Shown here one piece after another: positions 10,880-22,168 of a stretch of DNA of 64,000 bases (the stretch's first letter is position 1; every line of letters starts with the position of its first letter). The notes beneath the pieces are model-generated. The model made no database searches. It was not told the DNA's origin and was given only the letters and a program-made list of their open reading frames with translations. The translations under genes and the position numbers were made by a program. Location of the stretch: the NCBI GenBank assembly GCA_945643635.1, contig CALZFC010000026.1, forward strand, positions 2,567,501-2,631,500. Reading direction: 5' to 3'. The DNA is from Allodiplogaster sudhausi. Taxonomy: Eukaryota; Nematoda; Chromadorea; Rhabditida; Diplogasteridae.

Positions 10880-13800
10880 GTTGAAGGCGAGCCGTCGACC
10901 CTGCTACCGGAGAGGTGTTCGATGCCCTTCCACGACTTCATCGGTAAGTTCTTTAATGACGAGAGTGTCGGCGGTAAAATAAAAGAGCAAGATGTAATAT
11001 GCACAGGTGATGTCTGCTCATTTTACAGCGGCGACCGTCTGCAAGGACCCGAAAGATCGACACTCGGCGTCTCAGCTCCTACGTGAGCAGGAGTTCTTGA
11101 AGTAGGCCAATTAATGATCTTACTGACTACTCGTATAGGATTAGCAACATTTGTGTAAGCTTTTCAACATTTATAACTAATCATTTTCCATCCTTAGGAT
11201 ATCTGAGCAGCACGTTGTAGGCCTGCGACGCAGCATCGTGCAGCACGCGCAGGAGCGTTAGTACTTGTTTTATGATTATCAGAAATGACAAAAAGTGAAA
11301 CGCTCAGATAGATAGAGAGAGAAAGAGTGACCGAATGAATGAGAGAGAGAACTACTGGAGTGATATAATGTAGCGTTATTTCGAGGCCGCGGAACGTCGG
11401 CCGCCGGCAAGGACTCGTCAGTCCGAGGAGTACAGGGCGCCGCTCCCTTCCGTCGTGTTTCTTCTTCAAGCCTCCGCGATTCTTCGGCTCGCGCTTCGCT
11501 GAGCGATTCGCTCCGCCGCCGCGCCGCTTCGCCCCGCCGCGCCGCTTCGCCCCGCCGCGCCGCTTCGCCCCGCCGCGCCGCTTCGCCCCGTCGCGCCGCT
11601 TCGCCCCGCCGCGCCGCTTCGCTCCACCGCCCCGCTCCTCTCGGTGAATCAGAGAACATCGAAGCGAATGATTTTAAAGACTCTAACAAATTTCTGGATT
11701 TTTAAGTTCTGAAGAGTGTAACAATGAATAAACGATAATTTCAGCGCCCCCGGCATCGCAGCTCTCCGTCGTCCAGCAGAAGCTTAACGAGTTAGTTGAG
11801 TGAGAGAGACTAAGAGAAAGAGAGATAGATAGAAATAGAAAGAGAGATAGAAGGAGAGGGAGAAAGAGAGAGCAGTACCCACACTGAACCACTTGTTCTA
11901 CTCTAATTAATTGTGAGTGACAGAAGAGCAATATATTCCGGGTCGAACCACTTAGGTATCAACAAAGAAATAAGGGTTGACACTCTTCCAAGGAATAGAA
12001 CTCTTGCCGCGAATTTAGAGCGCTGGCTAGGCCCGTGATAATATTGATACACAAAAGAAATTTAGCGCTGCTTAGGCTTAGTGTACTAACAAGAGCACCG
12101 GCAAATCCTTCCAGGAGTTCTGGATGACAGGATTCATTTAATGGATTTTTAATATTTTGATTGGCAGTTGGTAATGTCTCGGGTTCGAATCAAGTTTGTG
12201 CCGAATGGCGAGTGGATATGTGGATTTGCAGTGGAACAAAGACATCCTACTAAAACGGACCAAAATAAATAAATAAAAACAGGGACAAAAAGAGAGAGAG
12301 AGAGAGAAAGAGTGAGTGAAAGAGAGAGGAAAATAAAACAGTAATAGCGACGGTGAGAGAGAATATCACAAAAGTTTCTAGCAACTATTGTTCAACAAGA
12401 GCTCCTGAAATCCAGAGAGCAGTGAGGATGGGGAAGGAAGGGAAGCAGGAAGGCGGAGTGCGAGCGATGGGACAAAGGCGGATGAGCGAAACGGGGAGAC
12501 AGATACGTGAGAGCAAAGTTAACTCTCAAAAGGGTGTCTTCCAAAAGGGCTAGCCTAGCGTCCACATCTACTTTACTCCAAAATGCTTCCAAACACAAAA
12601 GGTTGCCAAACTTTTGATGAAAGTTAAGAAGAACGAACACAATAAATATATGTGAGCCTTTCAAGGGCAGATGACATCAAGTTGATCACTTGTGCAAAGA
12701 AGGAACAGCAACAATATGAACTATAACGACGGAACAAAGACTTTCCTCAAAGGAGAGGAAGAAAAGCGGACCGGCTAGCTATCTCAAGAAATGTCGAAGT
12801 GAGAATGACATCCTAAAAACATCGAAATGCAAATGAATCTACCGCTTCCATGTGATTCCAGGCGAGAGAATGACTTATTTAAAATACTACGGCAAAAAAG
12901 TTCCACGTCAAACTTATTAATAAGAAAAACAAATCCGTTTTATAACGAGATTTGTCAGAATAAGACAGATTTAGTTAAATTAAATATTAGATCATATAAC
13001 ACTGCAAGATGTAAGGAACAGATCTTGTGACCTCAGAACTCGCACGTTTACGTACTACCAATGCGCCATCAGTTACCATTCATTCCATTGTTTTTGTTTT
13101 CCTCTTGCAGAATTCGAGGAGGAAAACCGATCCTTGAGCCGAAAAAGAAGCAAGTGGACAAGGATCCTCATGTCAATTGCCAGAAGACCTATCCCGAACT
13201 GAGTGCGATTGTGAAGAAGGTGACGCGCTTCATGGGTGAAAGGCTCAAAAGTCTGGTGCGTAATAAATTTTTTTTATTATAATCTATGCTAACGCGATTC
13301 AAGTGTTGTACGTGACAACAACTTGCTACATCATATCTATGTAGAAGAGTTAGTAAACAGACGATATATGAACAACAGTCTTTTGGTTGTTACTGACATA
13401 CGATACAGCACATTTGCTAATTGCAGGATTCGCTGCGAGGACTCATCGCTATCCTCGTGATTCGAATGGACAATGCGGCCGGCGCCATTCCGGAGGAGTC
13501 GGTCCTTCTTGCCATGCTGGAATGTGCTGAAGGCGCGAGGGACGCGGTGGACTGCGCGATTGAGGAGAAGAATGCTGTCATCGCTGTTAGCAAGATTACA
13601 CCGGTTTTTTTCATCCGCATATCAGATGCCATTCTTAGTGGCATTTTAATCTCTATGTCATATTCCTAGTTCTCTTAATTCTTGCGGCCTCTTCTCTTTC
13701 TCTCTTTTTCGCCGTTTCGTTGTGGACTTCGCCTTTCTCTCGATTTTTCATTCGCATTCAGGCGATCAACAAGATAGAAGCAACCGGTGCGCCCGCCACG

Positions 13801-13918
13801 GCCAAGCAGTGCGAGCGAAAGCCTCTTTGACTCCTTCAAAGAGTCCAGTGAAAAGGCGAAGACGGCCTGCGCGTCTGCAATGAGAAAGGTCGAAGCAGTG
13901 ATGACTGTGGTGCAATGA
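10880..13918 (+). CDS. STE-like protein kinase, C-lobe and helical tail
   Basis: Exons with consistent phases: 10880-10943, 11029-11101, 11198-11256, 11386-11643, 11745-11790, 13111-13255, 13427-13585. They give kinase subdomain XI (MPFHDFIAATVCKDPKDRHS then ASQLL), then a linker, an Arg/Ser region with (RRAASP) repeats, and predicted helices (TYPELSAIVKKVTRF; RDAVDCAIEEKNAVIA). The core matches the closing helices of STE20-type kinases. A last exon from about 13762 most likely ends at TGA 13916-13918, if a 58-nt intron is accepted; otherwise a frameshift is present. AATAAA follows at 14064. The kinase class is family inference, and the catalytic core upstream is missing, so the gene may be a pseudokinase, mis-assembled or broken. 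Confidence 0.55.
11510..11625 (+). repeat. 18-bp coding minisatellite, (RRAASP)n
   Basis: Five to six copies of an 18-bp unit (CGCCGCGCCGCTTCGCCC) inside the kinase-tail exon. In the gene frame each unit encodes RRAASP. The minus strand is open too (EAARRG), but only the plus frame joins to flanking exons. Arg-Arg-x-x-Ser and Ser-Pro make each unit a potential phosphorylation site. Confidence 0.75.
12161..12215 (+). repeat. tRNA-like fragment in intron
   Basis: ATTGGCAGTTGGTAATGTC resembles an A box and CGGGTTCGAATC is a near-perfect B box, but they are too close together and no stems form. It is a degenerate tRNA-derived repeat within the 1.3-kb intron between exons 11790 and 13111. Confidence 0.4.
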
Positions 13919-14063
13919 CTTCTCCTCCCCATACTAGCTTCAACTCTCCTGACTGGCATCCTTTCCCCTGTCCACTCCTTCCCCTTCTCACGAATGTCGT
14001 AACATCTCTCCCTCAACCCCCATCAGTGCAATCTTACTCGAAGAAACTGACGTGATTAAGACA

Positions 14064-14069
14064 AATAAA
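14064..14069 (+). promoter_or_regulatory. polyadenylation signal AATAAA
   Basis: A canonical AATAAA about 146 nt downstream of the proposed stop of the kinase-tail gene, followed by AT-rich sequence. It supports ending that gene near 14.08 kb. Confidence 0.45.
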
Positions 14070-14710
14070 TGTACTGATGAAATTGAATTACGAGCATTAA
14101 TTCAGTTTCTGATGAAGTGGGATTTTTCTTTGAGCAATTAAAAATTTTCATATCTCAAAAATTTCTGTGAATCGAACAATCTAATTCAATGCTTTATTCA
14201 CGACAAATACATGGAAATATAGTGTTCATCTCCTTTAAATTAGACTGCGTAATCAAATGTTCAACTAAAGCATACACTGATTGTGAGTAAATTTTTCTTG
14301 ATCCAAGAGAAGGGGACGACAGTTGCTGCATCTTCCAATAAATGCCCCCTCGATCTCCAATATCAATACCAATATCATTATTGATAGATATCTTAAGAGC
14401 AATGAATATCCTCGGTTAAATCTTTCCATGTCCACTTTCATACTGACTCCAATAGAATAATGTCGTTTTCGAGCTTGCACTTGTTTTGCTCGTACTTTTA
14501 CTTGTTCCTTCGGGACAAAAGTAAAGTACATACATTTATGTCATCAGTCTATTTTATAGATTCTTTCCTCTTCAAAAGACAATGGCGGCACATGCCAAGA
14601 ATCGATGTTTGAAAATAATTTGACAATAAATTAAAATTGTGAAACTAAAACCAAATGGGAAACTTTAAAGGAATGCGAAACACGACCGTAATAATTTTCT
14701 GATTATTGCA

Positions 14711-14880
14711 GTCGCGTCTCTCTAAATCACATGCTCTCTCGAGTTCGTGGACTCCTTGAACGTGTTTGCGTAGAGCGGCCTCTTCCACTCGGCTTTCGTT
14801 TCCCTTCACTATCGGCGACTGCAGCGCGAGGCCGAGAGGCAGCACAGCGCGGTCGCCGCCACGCAGAGCATCGACACTCA
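14711..14880. other. orphan coding-like block, strand ambiguous
   Basis: GC-rich block in AT-rich surroundings. The plus strand has an excellent acceptor (TGATTATTGCAG), an open frame of about 58 codons (LNHMLSRVRGLLERVCVE) and a GTTAGC donor of the type used by the kinase-tail gene. The minus strand is also open for about 60 codons (VEEAALRKHVQGVHELERAC). Either could be a real exon. It lies beyond the proposed polyA site of the kinase gene. Confidence 0.3.
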
Positions 14881-15743
14881 CTTTACAGTTAGCTCGCTGA
14901 ATCAGAGCTGGAAATAGTACCCATCATTTTGAGGCATTCTTCTAAATCAGTCTTTTCTAATACATTTACGAATGTCAACATGATTTTATCTGGATAAAAA
15001 GACGCTAGTCGTTGTCAAGTAAAGCTATAATTATTAAATTGTGAATTTATAGACACAAAAATAGAAATAGACAGTGAACGCAAAATGGACGGGTTAGTTT
15101 TGTAGAGAGCGAAAGGGAGAAGAAAGCAGCCGATCGAGGCGGGTGATTTCAGAATATAATGACTAATCGTTATGAAAATCTTGAATATAAAGACTAATTG
15201 TTATGAAAATTAGCATTCTCAAAGAGACATGTTGGATAAGCAGAAGAAAAGACAGACGATGGCAACACGATAAAGAGTGCTTGAAAGGCTAGACAAATGA
15301 AAATCGGACAATAGAGAATCTCTTCGGATATAGAAACTACACTTTTCTTCCTTTTTCATTTCCTTGAACACATTTTTCGAGGTGTTATTTCGACTTTAGC
15401 CATCTGATTTTATTGCCAACTACATGGTGTATACTTCGGCCAGGCCTGGGAAGCGGCCGCTAGCATTGGAGGGAATTAGAAAAATAGTCTAAAAAAGGAA
15501 CTAACTACGAAAGAAGAAGAAAAGACAAGCGTCAGAAAAACATAATTGACCGAGCAGGAAACAAGGGACAGCAAACATGAAAAAATTGATATATGGTTGC
15601 TTCTGTTGGATGTGTCTCTGTTTTAAGCCATAAATATGTTACAAAAGGGATGGGGAGGGGTTAAAAGATTGCATGAGAAACATGCTTCAATCTTTGTCCC
15701 TTGTTTTTTTGGTCTTTTGCTTTCCGTGAGAGACTATCTATTA

Positions 15744-16612
15744 TTAAGAGAGCCTGTCAGTATCGTTTGATCAAGGCCTGCCCTAGGAATTTTTTTTCGA
15801 ATTTCTTCACCAAAACTGATTACAGTATACAACTCGACGTGGTGAATAAAATAGGCTATATTTCAAAGTTGAAAAAAATTTTCCGCGCGAGACCCAGTAC
15901 AGTAATCTTCTAAATTACATTGGTCATAAGTCGCTTCAAACTTATTATTAGACAACCATCGAGGTACCATTCGATAGCTGATTGAACAGGCTTTAATTGT
16001 GATCTTGGAAGATATTTTCGTAAAATTTGAATTTGGCCCTAAAACACGGCCCTAAACATTTTCAAAGGTGGTTTTTACCGAAATTAAGTATTTTATGTTC
16101 ATTCCGCGACAACCGCTCCTGGATAGCTTTAAAGTACGTGAAATTTGCTACAACATATATCTCTTTCAAAAGAATTAAAGGTCTCGCTCCTAGGTTCCCA
16201 AACGCTTGAACATGATCCAGTCCTTAAAGTACGTGAAATTACATTGGTCATAAGTCGCTTCAAACTTATTATTAGACAACCATCGAGGTACCATTGGAAA
16301 GCTGATTGAACGGGCTTTAATTTTGGTCGTGGAAAATATTTTCGTAAAATTTGATTTTGGCCCTAAAATACGGCCCTAAACATTTTCGACGGCGGTTTTT
16401 ACCGAAATTGAGTATTTTATGTTCATTTCGCTACAACCGCTCCTGGATAGGCTTAAAGTACGTAAAATTTGCTACAACATATATCTCTTTCAAAAGAATT
16501 CAAGGTCTCGCTCCTAGGTTCCCAAACGCTTGAACATGATCCAGTGTAAACTAAAGGCCCCAGTGAATCCTCCAAATTATTAGTTTTTAGGTTCAAATTT
16601 TTTTAAACTTCT
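15744..16612 (+). repeat. left inverted repeat of the TTAA element
   Basis: Starts TTAAGAGAGCCTGTCAG, continues through GGCCTGCCCTAGGAATTT, and contains two tandem copies of a 324-bp unit (15915-16238; 16239 to about 16550). Each begins TTACATTGGTCATAAGTCGC and ends with the phrase CGCTTGAACATGATCCAG. Confidence 0.85.
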
Positions 16613-16692
16613 TTTTGTAATATTGAATCGCATTTTTATAATGGTTTATCGTGCAACATCATTCGAACTCAGGAATAAAATCGTGTCTAGAA

Positions 16693-18019
16693 TCATCCTG
16701 AATGTGAGCTGTAGACTTCATGCTTATCTTTGTATCTCTTTGGTTCTACATTCTCGAAAGGAATCTCGATATCGTCTTCAACTGCACTCCTAAGTTCGTC
16801 CTGATCATTTCCGAATATGGGCTCAGAGTAAATGTCCATTTCAGCATCGTCTTCCAAATTTAGCTGATCTGTCTCGCTCGCGTCGTCTTTAACACTGGGA
16901 TCCGTTGTCGTCGTGCTGGCTTGAGTGGTAGTCGGCACGTCCGCATTCCTTCTTTTTGAGGCAAGACTGGCGAAAATACTCCCAATTTGTTGATAGTTCA
17001 ACAGTTCACTCGGAGAAAACAGTAGTTTTCCATCTTGATCGGTTTCCTCGCGCATTCTTTTCTGTAACTGCCGAGGGTCAAGCTTCTTCTTCGTGTTTAC
17101 TCCCTCGTTAAAAGCTGCAATGACGTATTCCTTCGAACTTGGCGGAAGACGTGCTGATTTCTTACGCTCGCGCAATGCCCATCCTTTCTTCTGGCGAATC
17201 CCTAATTCGTTCACTTCCACCAATGACTCGACGGCCTCGTTGACTTCCTTGAGAGGATTTGCGTTTGCTCCTTCCAGACACTGGCCGTATTGCTTCAGGG
17301 CGTAGTCACGAAGAGTGACCCGTTCAGAGACTCGTCTATGAATTCCAAGCAAGATGTGCCTTTCAAGGTTAAAGGAGCGAACGAATTCCGCTGTGCAGGA
17401 TTCGTCAGGACACCTGTACACGTCGCCATGATGTTGACATGAGCCTGCAAAACTCAGAGACGAATCCATAGCGTCATCAGGGGCTGCGCAGTCGTGGGCA
17501 TACAAATTGTCGTTTTCTATCGTCTCGTCTTCCAGTGACTCCCTTATTGACTGTGAATAGAGAGTTCTCGCCCAGAACGTATTAGGTTCGGATGGCAATC
17601 TTCCCGCTGAGGATGCAACAAGAAATTGAGCTTCATTATGCTTCAGAGTAGTGTAAGCAACTTCTTTCCCGACTCCGAGGGTCGAATGGCGGTGTGCACG
17701 AATGTAGTCACGCTCGAAGATAAACGTGTTGAAGTTGGTAATGCCAACCAGCTTTGACTTGGAAGTAGTCCCTCGTTCAATTGTTCCGGTATAAACGGAC
17801 ACGCCTTCCAGTGGTTTTCCTGTTGTAATACCTTTCAATGCTTCTTCCGGGTTCGTTATATCATGTCCACTGTCGGTATAATCTCGCATCTTTCTCTTCG
17901 CCACTGCAGACATTCTGTCGCAAGGTCCCTTCCCAGACTGGGCTTCGGAGTAGAAATAAGCAACGACGTTCACTCCTGCGTGCCGTGCAATTAAAGAGAA
18001 GGAGAGCCTGTTCTGTGTT
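16693..18019 (-). pseudogene. truncated transposase-like C2H2 protein
   Basis: An open frame of about 440 codons ending at TGA near 16693. The N-terminal part contains YFYSEAQSGKGPCDRM, a phrase I associate with a family of transposon-derived zinc-finger proteins. A C2H2-like finger follows (YRCPDESCTAEFVRSFNLER then HILLGIH), and the C-terminus is acidic (SEPIFGNDQDELRSAVEDD). The frame opens directly after an upstream stop with no convincing ATG, only a CTAG that could be a splice acceptor. The expected upstream catalytic portion is absent, so the gene is probably 5'-truncated. It lies between the long inverted repeats, so it is most likely element cargo. The family name is from memory and needs a search. 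Confidence 0.6.
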
Positions 18020-18295
18020 GCATTTCTAGCTTATCCTGCCGCCTCTTCTAACTAAGTGTTCTTTTCCTGCTTTTTACTTCGTGCTGGTTGGGCTTTGTGT
18101 GTGCCGATTAGAAAGAATGCAGCTATTGCAGCCGAAAATAGCTAGAGAAAGAATGTCTGTTCTCTTTTACATTTCTAGCTTATTTTGCCGCCACTTCTAT
18201 CTAAGTGTTCTTTCCTACTTTGAAATTCGTATTGGTTGTTCTTTGAGCGTACTAATTGGAAAAAAAATTCAACGATCGCAGCCGAAAATAGTTGC
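18012..18295. repeat. tandem duplication of about 150 bp
   Basis: 18012-18150 and 18165-18295 share CATTTCTAGCTTAT, CTAAGTGTTCTTT and GCAGCCGAAAATAG in the same order with about 20 percent divergence. The copy adjoins the 5' end of the truncated transposase frame and may mark the breakpoint that removed it. Confidence 0.7.
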
Positions 18296-18787
18296 ATGAC
18301 AAGTGAAGAACGAGAGAAATTAAATCCGCGTGAATGTTGCTTGTCAGCATACAGATATGAACAGTGCATATAGAAAACAATAACGATTCTGTGACAAATA
18401 TACAAAGCAACGAGCGTTACAGCATGAGGTGACAGTTTGCACTTGAAAGGACCTAAAGACGACCACATATTGGTATCAAATCTGCAACGTACGTTGAGCA
18501 CACCAAAATCAAGTCAAAACTCCGAATAAAGACCTCTTCGCCGTTCAATGCCAAAGCCAATTGGCGGTCACTAGTTCATGTTCAGGCGTCTGGGAACATA
18601 TGTGCGAGACCTGTCATACCTTTTGAAAGAAACATATGTTGTAGCAAATTTCAAGTGCTTTCAGAATATGCAAAAGTTGATTTTAGGGCTGAAATGGAAT
18701 TTTTTGAAAATGGTATTCCGGATGAAAATTAATCCTCATTCGATTAGGAGTCAACTGAAATGCTTCTTCTCTGAAGCCGTCAAAAAT

Positions 18788-19652
18788 TTGAACCTAAAAA
18801 CTGATAATTTGGAGGATTCACTGGGGCCTTTAGTTTACACTGGATCATGTTCAAGCGTTTGGGAACCTAGGAGCGAGACCTTGAATTCTTTTGAAAGAGA
18901 TATATGTTGTAGCAAATTTTACGTACTTTAAGCCTATCCAGGAGCGGTTGTAGCGAAATGAACATAAAATACTTAATTTCGGTAAAAACCACCTTTGAAA
19001 ATGTTTAGGGCCGTGTTTTAGGGCCAAAATCAAATTTTACGAAAATATCTTCCAAGATCAAGATTAAAGCCCGTTCAATCAGCTTTCCAATGGTACTTTG
19101 ATGGTTGTCTAATAATAAGTTTGAAGCGACTTATGACCAATGTAATTTCACGTACTTTAAGGACTGGATCATGTTCAAGCGTTTGGGAACCTAGGAGCGA
19201 GACCTTTAATTCTTTTGAAAGAGATATATGTTGTAGCAAATTTCACGTACTTTAAAGCTATCCAGAAGCGGTTGTCGCGGAATGAACATAAAATACTTAA
19301 TTTCGGTAAAAACCACCTTTGAAAATGTTTAGGGCCGTGTTTTAGGGCTAAATTCAAATTTTACGAAAATATCTTCCAAGATCAAAATTAAAGCCCGTTC
19401 AATCAGCTATCGAATGGTACCTCGATAGTTGTCTAATAATAAGTTTGAAGCGACTTATGACCAATGTAATTTATAAGATTACTGTACTGGGTCTCGCGCG
19501 GAAAATTTTTTTCAACTTTGAAATATAGCCTATTTTGTTCACCACGTCGAGTTGTATACTGTAATCAGTTTTTGTGAAGAAATTCGAAAAAAAAATTCCT
19601 AGGGCAGGTCATAATAGAGCTCTGCTCGAGTCTTACTGACATCCTCTCTTAA
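18788..19652 (-). repeat. right inverted repeat of the TTAA element
   Basis: Reverse complement of 15744-16612, including both tandem units. A third, more diverged partial unit lies further inside at about 18583-18720 (TTCAGGCGTCTGGGAACATA). The outermost 40 bp differ from the left end except for the first 15 bp, and contain GAGCTCTGCTCGAG, which resembles the satellite at 1699-2618. Confidence 0.85.
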
Positions 19653-19667
19653 AAACCACCTTTTAAG

Positions 19668-19797
19668 CCGGCGTGAACTCGCTGAACTCCAGGTGCTCGA
19701 ACGAGCCGACGAGCGTGATGAGCAGAGAGGCGAATTTCTTGTCCTTGACTAGCTGTGCCTTCTGCTGCTTCTCCGGTGTCTTCAGAAGATCGCTGGG
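19668..19797 (-). CDS. last exon of an unidentified minus-strand gene
   Basis: After the acceptor GATTGTCCCAG the frame reads DLLKTPEKQQKAQLVKDKKF and goes on through a helical segment to EFTPA and TAA (19668-19670), about 43 codons. Composition is very protein-like, but the family is not recognised and no upstream exon was found on this strand. The plus strand is also open over part of the block (RRELAELQVLERADERDEQR), so strand is not certain. Confidence 0.4.
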
Positions 19798-19979
19798 ACA
19801 ATCGCTTCAAAAGGAATTAAAATATATATATATTGCATTTATTAACTTGGATCTTGTTGTTGGAAGAAACGACGGAGAGAATGTTCAAATGGAAGAAGAA
19901 GCTGTTTGCATAGTATGACTGTACTCTTTCTGATTCGATATGGCATGATTCATTTTTGGGAAAACTTTAACTTACACAG

Positions 19980-22137
19980 CATGTGCGAGCCATTTGAGTC
20001 CGTGCAGAGGATTGACCTTGGTGGTTGCGTCATTTCACAGAGTACCTGGGCCACTCTCGGCAGCATCTTCCCCAACATTCGCCAGATCACCCTCTCTACA
20101 TATACCTCGCAAAGAATGGAATCAGTGCACGCGCGTGCAGCTGATTCCATTCTTAGTCACGCGAGGGCTTTGCCCAGCTCTTTGCTGGTAATAAGTGCAG
20201 ATGCTATGAAAGCCACGAGACTTATGACGGGAGAGAGAAGAGAGAGAGAGAGGGAGAGAGAGAGAGTGAGTTAGAGAAAAGAAAAGAGAGAGAGAGAATT
20301 GGTGCACGAGTGGCATGGCCAATGAGTGGCCATTCATTGTTGTGCGGCTGCTCAGGTGTCGATGATCCGGAAACGCCGCCTTGGCAAGGACACGCTGTCC
20401 GAGATGGAGAGCGAACCAGAAGGCATCTTCTTCCGAGTCAGGAGGAGACGGCTGCTCAAGAAGAAGGAGCGACGCATCCGACACGATCCAGTCGCCGGCA
20501 GACTCGATGCCACTCATCTTTCTAGTCAGCATTTTCTGTCTCTCTCTCCCTCTTTCTCACTTTCTCTCTCAGTGTTTCTCTCTCTCTCTCTGTTTCTCAT
20601 TCTCTCTCTCTTTCTTTCTCTTTCTCTCCCTCTCTCTCTCTTTCTCTCTCTTTCTCTCCCTCTCTCTCTCTTTCTCTCTCTAACTGTGAGTAGTTGAGGT
20701 GATTCTGAAGTCGCTTCGCCGCATGTCACAGCGTCGAAGGGTCTCTCTGCAGCCGCCGCCGCCGCTAACACGACGAATCTCGCGGCGCTCATCAATCGCG
20801 CCACGCAAGAGGTAGGCCTTATTAAGTGGAAGAGATAATGAAGGAAGTTAATGAGCTGCTTCTCAGGAGAGACTCCGCATGAGAGAGGAGATGAAGAGGG
20901 AGCCAACGTGGCTTCTCAGCAAAAGCTATCCGAAACACTCAACGACCAGCAGCGGCAGCTCAACTCCCAGTTTGTTCTCTTTTCATCTTTCTGATCATTT
21001 TTTTAACTTGCCAAATTTTAAGTAAATAAAAATTTTGTTTGAGATTCGAGAAGGAGAGGCGCCAATTTGAATCCCAGCTCGTCAATGAGCGGAATTCGAT
21101 GGAGCGAGACTTTGCGGAGGAGAAGATGAAGATGATGAATCGGCTGCAGGCATGTTTAATATTATCAGCTATTAATATAGCTAAAATTCAAATTTGCCGC
21201 ATAAGTTTAAGTTTAAAAATCTTTAGCCTATTGGATAAAGGCATTAATGTATGGTCGAGGGATCCAAGATGGTAGGGATTTCGACGATTCCTCGCGTGCC
21301 GGAATCTAACCATAAGGAATTGCCGCTGATATTAAGTAGTGGATAAATCTTGGATTGACTGTTTGAAGGAGGACTTTGATCAAGAGCTGAAGAGACTGGC
21401 ATCCGAGGCGAGGGCAGTGCCCGCGGAGAAGACAGCGACTGCCGATCACTACAAGAGACAGATCAAGATGCTTGAGTCTTCTATCGAGGGGCAGCGGAAT
21501 GACTATGAGAAGCGGCTCGCTGACCTTCGCGACAAGTACAACACACTTCTCAAGGTTTGCCACTTAACGTTGTTTCTTCATCGCACGAACAAACAGGGTT
21601 TTTAAAAAAATAAAAAAAAGAACTTTTCAGAGCCACCACAACTCGTCCGGTCTCGTGCTTGATCCTCGCAACACTCCAAACTTCCTCTCACTCATTGAAA
21701 AGTACAGGTTCGTCATGACAGAAAGGTGACAATCGTGATGCTGGAAATGCTACATAGGAATTGTGCACTAAACTAATGATGTTTGTGTTGAAGGAATGCA
21801 GAGGCCGTTCCATCAACAGCAGCCGAGTTCATGCAAGTGTCGCCGCGCTCCTCGCTCAACATTGAGAAGCGCCATCTGCCGATGCAAAGAGTCAGCCTCT
21901 CTTCCTCTTGCCTCATGACATCCTTCAGAGTGTTATTTGACTGTCTCATAACCTCCCCTCTTCCAATCACTCTCTTCAATGTGTGGCCGATGCGAGCGAT
22001 CTGAGCAGGGCGAGAGTCGTCTCCGAGAGCTCTTTCACATTCTCTGCGGCGACCAGACGGCGGCCGAGAGTGGCATCGAAGACCTCGGCAGCAGTGCCGG
22101 CAGCAACATCGACGTCAGCATTGTCTTCTATCTTTTT

Positions 22138-22168
<31 letters not shown>

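Larger units (their letters stand above)
15744..19652. mobile_element. TTAA-flanked DNA transposon with long inverted repeats
   Basis: Both ends carry TTAA (15744-15747; 19649-19652) followed inward by GAGAGCCTGTCAGTA on the left and, in reverse, GAGAGGATGTCAGTA on the right. A further inverted repeat runs from CCTGCCCTAGGAATT (15777) to about 16612, matched by 18788-19608. The interior holds a truncated transposase-like ORF on the minus strand. TTAA target duplication is shared by piggyBac-type and Kolobok-type elements; the ends do not look like piggyBac. About 0.9 kb of inverted repeat at each end is unusually long. The insertion lies 16 bp beyond a stop codon of a minus-strand exon. Confidence 0.8.

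Noticed and set aside
11279..11689. Minus-strand protein with (EAARRG)n repeats
   Set aside because: The plus frame of the same DNA encodes (RRAASP)n and joins to flanking exons with consistent phases.
20122..20532. Minus-strand exon at 20.3-20.5 kb
   Set aside because: It is open and fairly protein-like (LLLLEQPSPPDSEEDAFWF), but the plus frame links in phase to exons on both sides.
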